Positions 7,837 to 16,165 of a stretch of 43,278 bases of DNA are shown here, one piece after another. Made by a program: the position numbers and the translations under genes. The notes beneath the pieces are model-generated. The model was given only the letters and a program-made list of their open reading frames with translations. It was not told the DNA's origin and did not search any database. This stretch comes from an uncultured Christiangramia sp. GTDB lineage: Bacteria; Bacteroidota; Bacteroidia; Flavobacteriales; Flavobacteriaceae. The stretch is from contig NZ_CAJWRQ010000012.1 of assembly GCF_913046405.1 (NCBI RefSeq), positions 1-43,278 of the forward strand, given 5' to 3'. Within the stretch, counting starts at the first letter, position 1; each line of letters starts with the position of its first letter.

Positions 7837-9282
7837 ATGGCATATACTGAAGACGATTTAAAGAAAGAGCTCGAAACCAAGGAATACGAATATGGATTTT
7901 ATACAGATATAGAATCTGATACTTTTCCTGTGGGCTTGAACGAAGATATCGTAAGAGCAATATCCAAGAAAAAGGAAGAGCCGGAGTGGATGACGCAATG
8001 GCGTTTGGAAGCTTACCGGGAATGGGAGAAAATGGAAGAGCCGGATTGGGCTAATGTAAATTATCCAAAACCAGATTTCCAGGCGATCTCTTATTACTCT
8101 GCTCCAAATAAGAAACCGAAGTACGATAGTATCGATGATGTGGATCCGGAATTACTGGATACTTTTAAAAGACTGGGTATTTCACTTGACGAGCAAAAGA
8201 AATTAGCCGGTGTTGCAGTAGATGTGGTAATGGATTCAGTTTCTGTAACCACCACTTTTAAAAAGACGCTTGCTGAAAAAGGCATTATTTTCTGTTCTAT
8301 TTCTGAAGCGATCAAGGAACACCCGGAACTGGTTAAAAAGTATCTTGGAACCGTGGTTCCGCAGAAGGATAATTTTTACGCTGCCCTTAACTCGGCAGTT
8401 TTTAGTGATGGTTCTTTCTGTTATATTCCAAAAGGCGTTCGATGCCCAATGGAACTTTCTACATACTTTAGAATTAACCAGGCAGGAACCGGGCAGTTTG
8501 AGAGAACACTGGTTGTTGCAGATGAGAGCAGTTATGTAAGTTATCTGGAAGGTTGTACCGCACCATCCCGTGATGAGAACCAGCTGCATGCAGCAGTCGT
8601 GGAGCTTATTGCTTTGGATGATGCGGAGATCAAATACAGCACGGTACAAAACTGGTTCCCTGGAAATAAAGAAGGAAAAGGTGGAGTTTTCAATTTTGTA
8701 ACTAAACGTGGACTTTGTGAAAAAGGAGCGAAAATTTCCTGGACTCAGGTAGAGACAGGATCTGCAGTTACCTGGAAATATCCAAGCTGTATTCTGAAAG
8801 GTGATAACTCGGTAGGGGAATTTTACTCAATCGCAGTGACGAACAACTTTCAGCAGGCGGATACCGGAACTAAGATGATTCACTTAGGTAAGAATACTAA
8901 GAGTACGATCATCTCAAAAGGTATTTCCGCAGGAAAATCTCAGAACTCTTATCGTGGTCTGGTACAAATCAATGGTAGAGCTGAAAATGCCCGTAACTTC
9001 TCACAATGTGATTCCCTTTTGATGGGGAATGAGTGTGGAGCTCATACGTTTCCTTATATCGAAGTTAAAAATAAATCTGCACAGGTAGAGCATGAGGCTA
9101 CAACCAGTAAGATCGGTGAAGACCAAATATTTTACTGTAACCAGCGTGGTATCGATACTGAAAAAGCGATCGCATTGATCGTAAATGGTTTCAGTAAAGA
9201 AGTATTGAACAAACTTCCTATGGAATTTGCAGTAGAAGCTCAGAAATTATTAGAGATCTCGCTGGAAGGTTCAGTAGGATAA
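7837..9282 (+). CDS. sufB: Fe-S cluster assembly scaffold protein SufB
   Basis: Core scaffold subunit of the SufBC2D complex, on which Fe-S clusters are built in the cytoplasm. At 481 residues it has normal SufB length. Seen: the N-terminal [18 protein letters not shown] block; the beta-helix core with SYLEGCTAP; and the conserved C-terminal segment with [19 protein letters not shown] and the family's closing helix. Cysteine and histidine residues expected for cluster and sulfur handling are kept. It is followed, unusually for a textbook suf operon, by a small lipoprotein gene 24 bases downstream and only then by sufC. Confidence 0.97.
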   Translation: MAYTEDDLKKELETKEYEYGFYTDIESDTFPVGLNEDIVRAISKKKEEPEWMTQWRLEAYREWEKMEEPDWANVNYPKPDFQAISYYSAPNKKPKYDSIDDVDPELLDTFKRLGISLDEQKKLAGVAVDVVMDSVSVTTTFKKTLAEKGIIFCSISEAIKEHPELVKKYLGTVVPQKDNFYAALNSAVFSDGSFCYIPKGVRCPMELSTYFRINQAGTGQFERTLVVADESSYVSYLEGCTAPSRDENQLHAAVVELIALDDAEIKYSTVQNWFPGNKEGKGGVFNFVTKRGLCEKGAKISWTQVETGSAVTWKYPSCILKGDNSVGEFYSIAVTNNFQQADTGTKMIHLGKNTKSTIISKGISAGKSQNSYRGLVQINGRAENARNFSQCDSLLMGNECGAHTFPYIEVKNKSAQVEHEATTSKIGEDQIFYCNQRGIDTEKAIALIVNGFSKEVLNKLPMEFAVEAQKLLEISLEGSVG

Positions 9283-9306
9283 TTGATTCTGAAGACAACT
9301 TGATCG

Positions 9307-9687
9307 ATGAGAAGGTTTTTTGAAATAATGATCGTGGCTATTTTGTTCGTATCCTGTCAGGATGATGAGCAAAAGGAACTGAATACCGAACCTGTTACTG
9401 CTAAAGTTCAGGATAGTCTGGAAGTGCTTCAGGGAGACTATGTTTATGTAGCTGATGCTGCTGTACTACGAGGAGAGAATTTCGTGTACGGTGTTAAACA
9501 GGATTCCGTTGCAATGCTACTTTCAGACAAAGTAAGCGATCTGAAATCTGATGATTTTGAAATGATCCCGGTTCGTGTTAAAGCCAAAATTCTGGCAAAT
9601 CCAAGACTGGAAGGCTGGGATGAGATCATCGAAATTAAGGAGATCCTGGAAATTTCAGGAGCCAGTATTTCAGATTCAATAGAATAA
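9307..9687 (+). CDS. hypothetical lipoprotein inside the suf operon
   Basis: A 126-residue protein I cannot assign to a named family. Seen: a short hydrophobic leader with a lipobox-like end (ILFVSCQ, Cys at residue 17), then an acidic linker, then a compact mixed domain containing GDYVYVADAAVLRG, FVYGV and IPVRVKAKILANP, and a closing EGWDEIIEIKEIL. A lipid anchor in the inner or outer membrane is therefore likely. It starts 24 bases after sufB and ends 52 bases before sufC, so it is almost certainly co-transcribed with them. It is encoded in the same base composition as its neighbours, so nothing suggests recent transfer. Confidence 0.85.
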   Translation: MRRFFEIMIVAILFVSCQDDEQKELNTEPVTAKVQDSLEVLQGDYVYVADAAVLRGENFVYGVKQDSVAMLLSDKVSDLKSDDFEMIPVRVKAKILANPRLEGWDEIIEIKEILEISGASISDSIE

Positions 9688-9739
9688 ATAAAAATAGAAT
9701 ATCAAACAATCTGCATAAGCAGATTCAGAAATAACAGAC

Positions 9740-10489
9740 ATGCTTAAAGTAAAGAATTTACACGCCAGTATTGAAGATAAAGAGATCCTGAAAGGAATTA
9801 ACCTGGAAATCAAACCAGGAGAGGTTCATGCGATCATGGGGCCAAATGGTTCCGGGAAAAGTACCCTTTCTTCAGTAATCGCAGGAAGAGAAGAGTATGA
9901 AATGACTGAAGGTGAAATGATGTTCGAAGGGGAAGACCTGAACGAACTTGATCCTGAGGAAAGAGCTCACAAAGGAGTGTTCTTATCATTCCAATACCCT
10001 GTGGAAATTCCTGGTGTTTCTGTAACCAATTTTATTAAAACAGCAATCAACTCTCATAGAAAGGCAAAAGGACAACCGGATATGCCTGCGAATGATATGC
10101 TGAAAATGATTCGTGAGAAATCTGAAATGCTGGAAATCGATAGAAAATTCCTTTCCAGATCATTGAACCAAGGTTTCTCAGGAGGAGAGAAGAAACGTAA
10201 CGAGATCTTCCAAATGGCGATGCTTGAACCAAAATTATCTATTCTTGATGAAACAGATAGTGGACTTGATATCGATGCATTAAAGATCGTTGCAAATGGA
10301 GTGAACAAACTTCGCTCGAAGGATAATGCGGTATTGCTAATTACGCACTACCAGAGATTGCTTGATTATATCGTGCCAGATTACGTACATGTATTGGTAG
10401 ACGGAAAGATCGTTAAGTCTGGTGGAAAAGAACTTGCTTACGAACTGGAAGAAAGAGGATACGATTGGGTAAAGCAGGAAACAGTTTAA
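9740..10489 (+). CDS. sufC: Fe-S cluster assembly ATPase SufC
   Basis: ABC-type ATPase of the SufBC2D complex; ATP hydrolysis drives the conformational change that lets the cluster form on SufB-SufD. At 249 residues it has normal length. Seen: Walker A GPNGSGKS at residues 34-41; the Q-loop region FQYPVEIPGV; the ABC signature SGGEKKRNE; Walker B LSILDETDSGLD; and the switch His in ITHYQRL. No membrane segments, as expected for this soluble ABC protein. Located between the operon lipoprotein and sufD. Confidence 0.97.
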   Translation: MLKVKNLHASIEDKEILKGINLEIKPGEVHAIMGPNGSGKSTLSSVIAGREEYEMTEGEMMFEGEDLNELDPEERAHKGVFLSFQYPVEIPGVSVTNFIKTAINSHRKAKGQPDMPANDMLKMIREKSEMLEIDRKFLSRSLNQGFSGGEKKRNEIFQMAMLEPKLSILDETDSGLDIDALKIVANGVNKLRSKDNAVLLITHYQRLLDYIVPDYVHVLVDGKIVKSGGKELAYELEERGYDWVKQETV

Positions 10490-10526
10490 TACTCGAATTG
10501 AGAAATTGAATTGTTGAACTAGAAAT

Positions 10527-11849
10527 TTGAATGTAATGGAATTGAAAGATAAATTGGTCTCGTCATTTTTAGCCTTTGAGGAAAATCTGGACCCGAACGA
10601 CAATCTTGATACTTTGAGAAACGAAGCCATCAGAAATTTTGAAACGCTTGGTTTTCCTGGTAGAAAAGACGAAGACTGGAAGTATACCTCACTAAATTCG
10701 GTTTTAAAACATGATTATAGTGTTTTTCCGAAGAAAGAAGACGCGATCGAGTATCGTGATATCAAGAAGTACCTTATACATGATATAGATACTTATGACC
10801 TGGTTTTTATCGATGGGATCTATTCCTCTCATTTATCGCAAACCACTCATGATAAGATCGATGTATGTTTAATGTCTGCTGCCCTGAATAAGGATAAGTA
10901 CAGTGCGGTCATTGAAAATTATTACAATAAAGTTGCTCCAAAAACGAGTCTGAATTCGTTGAATACGGCATTTGCGAGGGAAGGAGCTTTTATACATATA
11001 CACAAGAATACGCAGGCAGATAAGCCTATACAGATCATTAATTTTGCTACTGGAAATGAGTCTGCGCTAATGTTACAGCCTAGAAATCTGGTTGTCGTGG
11101 ATGAGAATTCGCATGTGCAAATCATTGAAAGACACCAAAGTCTTACAGATCACCCGGTGCTTACCAACTCTGTTACTGAAATCTTTGCTGATAAAAGGGC
11201 GATCGTAGATTATTATAAGATCCAGAATGATAAAGCTTCAGCTTCTTTAATTGATAATACATTTATCAATCAAAAATCTGAAAGCCACGTTTCTGTGCAT
11301 ACATTTTCTTTTGGAGGGAAGCTGACCAGGAATAATTTAAACTTCTACCAGAATGGAGAACGTATAGATTCAACCATGAAAGGAGTTACCATCATTGAAG
11401 ACAAGCAGCACGTAGATCACAACACGCTGGTTCATCATATCGAGCCTAATTGTGAAAGTCATCAGGATTACAAAGGAATTTTTGATGACAACTCTGTTGG
11501 AGTTTTCAATGGAAAAGTTGTTGTAGAGAAAGAAGCACAGAAAACGAATGCTTACCAGTCTAACAACAATATCCTTGCAAGTGATAAGGCGACGATCAAC
11601 TCAAAGCCACAGTTAGAGATCTTTGCAGATGATGTACGTTGCAGCCACGGCTGTACGATCGGGCAGCTTGATCAAGAGGCATTGTTCTATTTGCAGTCCA
11701 GAGGTATACCACGTAAGGAAGCCAGAGGATTACTTATGTACGCCTTCGCTAATAACGTACTGGAAAGCGTAAAAATTCCAGAAGTTAAGAAGCGTATCAA
11801 TAAGCTAATTGCTAGCAAACTTGAAGTCGATCTAGGCTTCAATCTATAA
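10527..11849 (+). CDS. sufD: Fe-S cluster assembly protein SufD
   Basis: Partner of SufB in the SufBC2D scaffold, a beta-helix protein of 440 residues. Seen: the N-terminal helical block with LGFPGRKDEDWKYTSL, which is typical of SufD; a central beta-helix; and the C-terminal CSHGCTIGQLDQEALFYLQSRG motif with the conserved His and Cys near the SufB interface. Two in-frame Met codons (residues 1 and 4) mean the true start may be 10536 instead of 10527; neither has a recognisable ribosome-binding site. It lies 37 bases after sufC and 20 bases before sufS. Confidence 0.95.
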   Translation: MNVMELKDKLVSSFLAFEENLDPNDNLDTLRNEAIRNFETLGFPGRKDEDWKYTSLNSVLKHDYSVFPKKEDAIEYRDIKKYLIHDIDTYDLVFIDGIYSSHLSQTTHDKIDVCLMSAALNKDKYSAVIENYYNKVAPKTSLNSLNTAFAREGAFIHIHKNTQADKPIQIINFATGNESALMLQPRNLVVVDENSHVQIIERHQSLTDHPVLTNSVTEIFADKRAIVDYYKIQNDKASASLIDNTFINQKSESHVSVHTFSFGGKLTRNNLNFYQNGERIDSTMKGVTIIEDKQHVDHNTLVHHIEPNCESHQDYKGIFDDNSVGVFNGKVVVEKEAQKTNAYQSNNNILASDKATINSKPQLEIFADDVRCSHGCTIGQLDQEALFYLQSRGIPRKEARGLLMYAFANNVLESVKIPEVKKRINKLIASKLEVDLGFNL

Positions 11850-11869
11850 ATCATTAAAATAATAAGAGG

Positions 11870-13108
11870 ATGAGTCAGTCAACTCAGGTCAGAAAAATAG
11901 ATGTTGAAACGATCCGTCAGGATTTTCCAATTCTTGGACGTGAGGTGAATGGATATCCGTTGGTTTATTTCGATAATGCCGCGACTGCGCAAACACCTAA
12001 GCAGGTGATGGATGCAATCGTAGATTATTACTCGAATTATAATGCCAATATTCATCGTGGAGTTCATGCGCTTTCTCAGGAAGCAACAGATAAGTATGAG
12101 CAGGCCAGGATAAAAATTCAGCAGCATTTTAATGCTGAACATGCTCACGAGATCATTATGACCTCGGGTACAACACATGGGATCAACCTTGTGGCGAATG
12201 GTTTTACTTCTTTACTGAAGTCTGGAGATGAGATCCTGGTTTCAGCAATGGAACATCATTCGAATATCGTGCCCTGGCAAATGCTGGCTGAAAAGACCGG
12301 TGCTAAGCTGAAGGTCATCCCAATGAACGAAAAAGGGGAACTGATTCTTGATGAATATAGAAAGCTGATCAGTGATCGTACAAAGCTTGTCTTTGTAAAT
12401 CATGTTTCCAACGCCCTTGGAACCGTGAACCCAATTAAAGAGATTATCGATATCGCGCACAAAGCTGGTGCGGCAGTCTTAATAGACGGAGCTCAGGCTT
12501 CGCCACACATTAAGGCTGATGTTCAGGAGCTTGATGTTGATTTTTATGTAGTTTCAGCGCATAAGATGTGTGGACCTACAGGTGTTGGAATATTATACGG
12601 TAAACAGGAGTGGTTGGAAAAATTACCTCCTTACCAGGGTGGTGGTGAAATGATCGCTACAGTAAGTTTTGAAAAAACAACCTATGCCGGTTTGCCCCAC
12701 AAATTTGAAGCGGGAACACCGAACATTTGTGGCGGAATAGCTTTTGGAGCAGCTCTCGACTATATGAACTCAATTGGCTTGGAAGAGATCGCTTCTTACG
12801 AAGATGAATTGCTTCAATATGCAACAAGCAGGCTGAAGGAGATTGACGGAATGAAGATCTATGGGGAAGCTGCACAAAAGACGGCCGTGATTAGTTTTAA
12901 CGTAGAGGGATTGCATCCATACGATATTGGAACACTATTAGATAAAATGGGAATTGCGGTTAGAACAGGGCATCATTGTGCACAACCGGTAATGGATTTC
13001 TTTAAGATTCCCGGAACAGTAAGAGCATCCTTCGCATTTTACAATACCAAAGAAGAGATCGATACATTTATGGAAGCGTTGAAAAAGGCTTTGATGATGT
13101 TACAGTAA
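11870..13108 (+). CDS. sufS: cysteine desulfurase SufS
   Basis: PLP-dependent group II cysteine desulfurase that removes sulfur from L-cysteine, holding it as a persulfide for SufE. At 412 residues it has normal length. Seen: YFDNAATAQTP; the MEHHSNIVPW block; the PLP-binding lysine in VVSAHKMCGPTG (Lys232); and the active-site cysteine in RTGHHCAQP (Cys370). The group II form fits the adjoining SUF genes. It ends the core enzymatic part of the first operon and is followed 30 bases later by a small membrane protein gene and then a terminator. Confidence 0.97.
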   Translation: MSQSTQVRKIDVETIRQDFPILGREVNGYPLVYFDNAATAQTPKQVMDAIVDYYSNYNANIHRGVHALSQEATDKYEQARIKIQQHFNAEHAHEIIMTSGTTHGINLVANGFTSLLKSGDEILVSAMEHHSNIVPWQMLAEKTGAKLKVIPMNEKGELILDEYRKLISDRTKLVFVNHVSNALGTVNPIKEIIDIAHKAGAAVLIDGAQASPHIKADVQELDVDFYVVSAHKMCGPTGVGILYGKQEWLEKLPPYQGGGEMIATVSFEKTTYAGLPHKFEAGTPNICGGIAFGAALDYMNSIGLEEIASYEDELLQYATSRLKEIDGMKIYGEAAQKTAVISFNVEGLHPYDIGTLLDKMGIAVRTGHHCAQPVMDFFKIPGTVRASFAFYNTKEEIDTFMEALKKALMMLQ

Positions 13109-13138
13109 TTTAATTATCTTAGTGAACAAATAATTACT

Positions 13139-13333
13139 ATGGATCCTTCAATTCTCTTATTAATCTGGCAAACTCACATCTTTATAGCTTTATTGCTGGT
13201 TTTGTATATTATTTTTAGAGTAAACTCTCCCTTTTGGTTCAAATTGGCCTGGGTTTTAGCAATCCTAATTGTACCGTTCATAGGATTTATTGCTTATTTA
13301 ATTATCGGGAAAAAATCTTTATCAGCAGCCTAA
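13139..13333 (+). CDS. small membrane protein with PLDc_N-type two-helix domain
   Basis: A 64-residue protein made of two hydrophobic helices (about residues 5-25 and 32-55) joined by a short polar stretch with NSPFWFKLAWVLAIL and closing with GFIAYLIIGKKSL. This pattern is the stand-alone form of the PLDc_N domain, which precedes the catalytic part of cardiolipin synthases; no catalytic HKD motif is present here. Function unknown. It is the last gene before the suf terminator and is 30 bases from sufS, so it is likely expressed with the suf genes. Whether it has any role in Fe-S assembly cannot be told. Confidence 0.8.
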   Translation: MDPSILLLIWQTHIFIALLLVLYIIFRVNSPFWFKLAWVLAILIVPFIGFIAYLIIGKKSLSAA

Positions 13334-13359
13334 TGTCTTCCGTTGAAATACATCAAATA

Positions 13360-13382
13360 AGCGCCCTCGTGGCGCTTTTTTT
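13360..13382 (+). terminator. intrinsic terminator closing the first suf operon
   Basis: AGCGCC-CTCGT-GGCGCT stem (13360-13365 with 13371-13376) followed directly by a run of T. It separates the sufA-to-PLDc_N unit from the genes that follow. Confidence 0.85.
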
Positions 13383-13411
13383 CGTAATATGCTTTATCTA
13401 AAATTCCAGTT

Positions 13412-13843
13412 ATGAAACTTTCAATATTATCGTTTATTCTAATATTTTTCGCTATTAATGACTGTTCTAATGAAGGTCAGGAAGAAATCAAATCTGTAAG
13501 CTATAAAACTTATACCCGGGGATCTTCCTCAACTTATACTATTACTTCGGAAGAGATCAAAGTAATAAGCACTGGAGTCGAAGCAAAGGAAAATTCAGAA
13601 GTAATCACAAAGGAACAGTGGGATATGATCACTTCAGAAATCAAAAAAATTGATACCTCTAAACTGGAAGATCTGGAGGCGCCAACAGAGTCCAGGGCCA
13701 GTGATGCAGCTGCCCATGCTGAACTAAGTCTGATCATTGGAAATTCTGAATTTAATTCTTCCACTTTTGATCATGGGAATCCCCCTGAGGCTTTAAAACC
13801 ATTGGTGCAGGCTATTTTAAGATTGGCAGAAAATGTTGAATAG
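13412..13843 (+). CDS. hypothetical exported protein, possible lipoprotein
   Basis: A 143-residue protein with a hydrophobic leader ending in AINDCSNEG (Cys at residue 18). The lipobox is imperfect, with Asn and Asp just before the Cys, so lipidation is uncertain. The mature part is a small acidic domain with SVSYKTYTRGSSSTYTIT near its start, a KEQWDMITSEIKKID helix, and an alanine-rich DAAAHAELSLIIG segment near residue 105. I do not recognise the family. It stands alone between the first suf terminator and the sufE promoter, so its placement within the suf locus may be incidental. Confidence 0.75.
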   Translation: MKLSILSFILIFFAINDCSNEGQEEIKSVSYKTYTRGSSSTYTITSEEIKVISTGVEAKENSEVITKEQWDMITSEIKKIDTSKLEDLEAPTESRASDAAAHAELSLIIGNSEFNSSTFDHGNPPEALKPLVQAILRLAENVE

Positions 13844-13866
13844 CAGGTTAGCATGTCGTACTTTTG
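13836..13866 (+). promoter_or_regulatory. promoter for the sufE operon (-33 TTG, -7 TACTTTTG)
   Basis: TTG at 13836-13838 and TACTTTTG at 13859-13866, with a 20-base spacer: the best full match to the Bacteroidota housekeeping promoter in this window. It lies 14 bases before the sufE start, giving a predicted leader of only about 8-10 bases. The -33 box overlaps the 3' end of the preceding gene. Confidence 0.65.
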
Positions 13867-13880
13867 TGCAAAATTGAATT

Positions 13881-14303
13881 ATGACGATTCAGGAAAAACA
13901 GAATGAAGTAATTGATGAGTTTGCAATGTTCGACGACTGGATGCAGCGTTATGAATATATGATTGAACTTGGGAAGTCACTTCCGCTAATAGACGAAAAA
14001 TATAAGATCGAAGAAAATCTTATCAAAGGATGTCAAAGTAAAGTCTGGGTTCATGCCGAACTGGATGGTGAGCGTTTGTTGTTCACGGCAGATAGTGATG
14101 CAATCATTACCAAGGGAATTGTTGCAATCCTGATAAGAGTGTTTTCAGATCAACATCCTTCGCAGATCATTGAAGCAAATACTCAGTTTATTGATGAAAT
14201 TGGTCTAAAAGAACATTTGTCTCCAACCAGAGCAAACGGACTTGTAAGTATGATCAAACAATTAAAAATGTATGCTTTGGCATATCAAACACAATTGAAT
14301 TAA
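13881..14303 (+). CDS. sufE: sulfur acceptor protein SufE
   Basis: Accepts persulfide sulfur from SufS and hands it to the SufBCD scaffold. At 140 residues it has normal length. Seen: the helical N-terminus FAMFDDWMQRYEYMIELG, the LPLIDEKYK loop and the sulfur-accepting Cys51 in the KGCQSKVW motif; the later SPTRANGLVSMI block is also typical. It opens the second suf transcription unit, with its stop codon one base before the next start (stop ends 14303, next ATG 14305), so translation is probably coupled. Confidence 0.95.
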   Translation: MTIQEKQNEVIDEFAMFDDWMQRYEYMIELGKSLPLIDEKYKIEENLIKGCQSKVWVHAELDGERLLFTADSDAIITKGIVAILIRVFSDQHPSQIIEANTQFIDEIGLKEHLSPTRANGLVSMIKQLKMYALAYQTQLN

Positions 14304-14304
14304 G

Positions 14305-14628
14305 ATGGAGCAGGAAATAAATACACAGGAATTGGGAGAGAAGATCGTAACAGTCTTAAAGACGATCTATGATCCGGAAATTCCGGTGGATATCTACGAA
14401 CTAGGTTTGATCTATGACGTGATGGTATCTACAGATTATGACGTAAAGATATTAATGACGCTAACTACCCCTAACTGTCCGGTGGCAGAAACCCTTCCGT
14501 TGGAAGTGGAAGAGAAAGTGAAGTCTCTGGATATGGTAAAAGATGCTGAAGTGGAGATCACTTTTGATCCGCCATGGAGTCAGGATCTTATGAGCGAAGG
14601 AGCAAAACTTGAGCTTGGATTGCTCTAA
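14305..14628 (+). CDS. sufT: DUF59/MIP18-family Fe-S assembly factor (SufT-like)
   Basis: A 107-residue member of the DUF59 (MIP18/PaaD) family, associated with maturation or delivery of Fe-S clusters to target proteins. Seen: the family signature YDPEIPVDIYELGLIYDV near residues 22-39; the conserved cysteine in TTPNCPVAETLP; and the closing FDPPWSQDLMSE motif. Its position one base after sufE and 9 bases before the DUF2480 gene makes a Suf role much more likely than a phenylacetate oxygenase role. The symbol sufT is used by analogy with other suf operons; the full-length SufT of Firmicutes is organised a little differently. Confidence 0.88.
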   Translation: MEQEINTQELGEKIVTVLKTIYDPEIPVDIYELGLIYDVMVSTDYDVKILMTLTTPNCPVAETLPLEVEEKVKSLDMVKDAEVEITFDPPWSQDLMSEGAKLELGLL

Positions 14629-14637
14629 AAATACTTT

Positions 14638-15150
14638 ATGGCTGAAGAAATCGTAAATAGAATTGCCGAAAGTAAGCTGGTTACCTTTAATCTTGAAGAC
14701 TTTTATCCCAAAGGGGAGCGTGTCGTTTTTGATATTAGTGACTGGTTACTCGAAGGCTTTGTGCTGAGAGAGAAAGATTTTAGAGAACAGGCGAAAAATC
14801 ATGACTGGCAACAGTATAAGGGTGCTTATGTTGCCCTTGTATGTTCTACAGATGCGATCGTACCGTCATGGGCCTTTATGCTCGTTAGCTCATACTTACA
14901 GGGTATTGCTAGAAAGACCATTATTGGAGACCTGGAAAACCTGGAAAGTCATCTTTACCAGGAAGTGATCGATCGTCTGGATGTTAGTGATCTGGAGGAT
15001 AAGCCTGTAATTATCAAGGGGTGTTCCAACAAACCAGTCCCAAAAAATGCTTATATAATGATCATGCAGAAACTACAACCTGTAGTTAAAAGCTTAATGT
15101 ATGGAGAGGCTTGTTCTTCAGTTCCGCTCTATAAAAAACCTAGAAAATAG
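14638..15150 (+). CDS. DUF2480 family protein of the suf operon
   Basis: A 170-residue soluble protein of the DUF2480 family, found in Bacteroidota beside suf genes; no biochemical role is known to me. It has no signal peptide or membrane segment. It has only three cysteines, Cys69, Cys129 and Cys159, each followed by serine (VCST, GCSN, ACSS), and the last two lie in otherwise conserved-looking turns (IKGCSNKPVP and GEACSSVP). Such a spaced trio could ligate an Fe-S cluster or another metal, though this is inference. It is tightly packed: 9 bases after the sufT-like gene and 2 bases before the DUF3078 gene, inside the sufE operon. Confidence 0.9.
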   Translation: MAEEIVNRIAESKLVTFNLEDFYPKGERVVFDISDWLLEGFVLREKDFREQAKNHDWQQYKGAYVALVCSTDAIVPSWAFMLVSSYLQGIARKTIIGDLENLESHLYQEVIDRLDVSDLEDKPVIIKGCSNKPVPKNAYIMIMQKLQPVVKSLMYGEACSSVPLYKKPRK

Positions 15151-15152
15151 TA

Positions 15153-16049
15153 ATGAAGAAAGTTTTATTTACAGCCGTTGCGCTGTTTTTATTTGGATCT
15201 TCCTTTGCACAGGAAGAAAACGATTCTATCCCACCCAATGGATGGCAAAAAGAAGGAAATGTTCAGTTATTATTTAACCAGTCTGCTTTCAACAAAGAAT
15301 GGACAGGTGGTGGAACTTCCAGTATCGCTGGAAATCTAACTGTAGATTACCAGTTCAATTATAGAAAAGATGATTTCACCTGGGATAACCGGATTCTTGG
15401 GAATTACGGACTTACAAAAGTAAAAGATGATGAATTTGAACGTAAAACGAGTGACCGACTTGAATTGAACAGTATCGCCGGGAAGCAAATTGAAGACACG
15501 AATTTTTATTATTCATGGTTTTTAAACTTCAGAACTCAGTTTGCTAAAGGTTATGAATTTTCCGAAGATGCTGAAACCGGAGAAACCATTCGAACCGAAA
15601 CTACTCATTTTCTTTCACCAGGTTATTTACAAACCGGTCCGGGGATGATGTATAAGAAGGGTGATAATTTCATGGTGAACCTCGCACCGGCCACGGCAAG
15701 ATTGATCTTTGTGGACAGTGATTTTACAAGCCGTGCAGGTTATGTAGATGGTGATTACTTTGGAGTGGATGAAGGAAAAAGTACCAGGTTCGAACTAGGC
15801 GCTGCACTTACCGCTTTCCTAAGCTATGAGATCCTTGAAAATGTAGAAATGGAGCATTCACTAGCTTTATATTCAAACTACCTCGAGAACCCGGAGAATG
15901 TAGATATTGATTATTTGCTGAATCTGAACATGGGAATCAATGATTACCTTTCTGCAAACCTGATATTCCAGGCGATCTACGATGATAACGCTGTTGGAGC
16001 ATTCCAGATTCGTGAAGTATTTGGAGTCGGGATCAACTTCGGATTCTAG
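15153..16049 (+). CDS. DUF3078 family secreted/outer-membrane protein
   Basis: A 298-residue protein with a clear signal peptide (MKKVLFTAVALFLFG, cleavage after SSFAQ near residue 20). The mature part is rich in alternating aromatic/polar strands: FNQSAFNKEWTGGG early, repeated Tyr/Phe-containing strands, and a C-terminal GVGINFGF ending in Phe, as in outer-membrane beta-barrels. This matches DUF3078, whose function is unknown. It begins 2 bases after DUF2480 and is the last gene before a strong terminator, so an envelope protein is co-expressed with cytoplasmic Fe-S assembly factors. Confidence 0.88.
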   Translation: MKKVLFTAVALFLFGSSFAQEENDSIPPNGWQKEGNVQLLFNQSAFNKEWTGGGTSSIAGNLTVDYQFNYRKDDFTWDNRILGNYGLTKVKDDEFERKTSDRLELNSIAGKQIEDTNFYYSWFLNFRTQFAKGYEFSEDAETGETIRTETTHFLSPGYLQTGPGMMYKKGDNFMVNLAPATARLIFVDSDFTSRAGYVDGDYFGVDEGKSTRFELGAALTAFLSYEILENVEMEHSLALYSNYLENPENVDIDYLLNLNMGINDYLSANLIFQAIYDDNAVGAFQIREVFGVGINFGF

Positions 16050-16070
16050 AGAAAACCTATAGATTTATGA

Positions 16071-16097
16071 AAAGCCCGTGAACTTCACGGGCTTTTT
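16071..16097 (+). terminator. intrinsic terminator closing the second suf operon
   Basis: AAAGCCCGTG-aactt-CACGGGCTTT hairpin (16071-16080 with 16086-16095) followed by a short T-run. It separates the sufE operon from hflX. Confidence 0.85.
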
Positions 16098-16152
16098 CAG
16101 TTAAATTTTTGTTGAAGTATGGCGGCTTCGAATGCAGAAGCCATCTAATGAT

Positions 16153-16160
16153 TATCTTTG
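16153..16160 (+). promoter_or_regulatory. putative -7 element (TATCTTTG) very close to the hflX start
   Basis: A perfect TAnnTTTG match ending only 5 bases before the preferred hflX ATG at 16166. If transcription begins the usual few bases downstream, the mRNA would be leaderless or nearly so. No good TTG is found at the normal -33 distance. Confidence 0.45.
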
Positions 16161-16165
16161 TATTT

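Noticed and set aside
8236-8649. A 137-residue minus-strand open frame inside sufB
   Set aside because: Antisense to sufB, with low-complexity composition and no recognisable domain.
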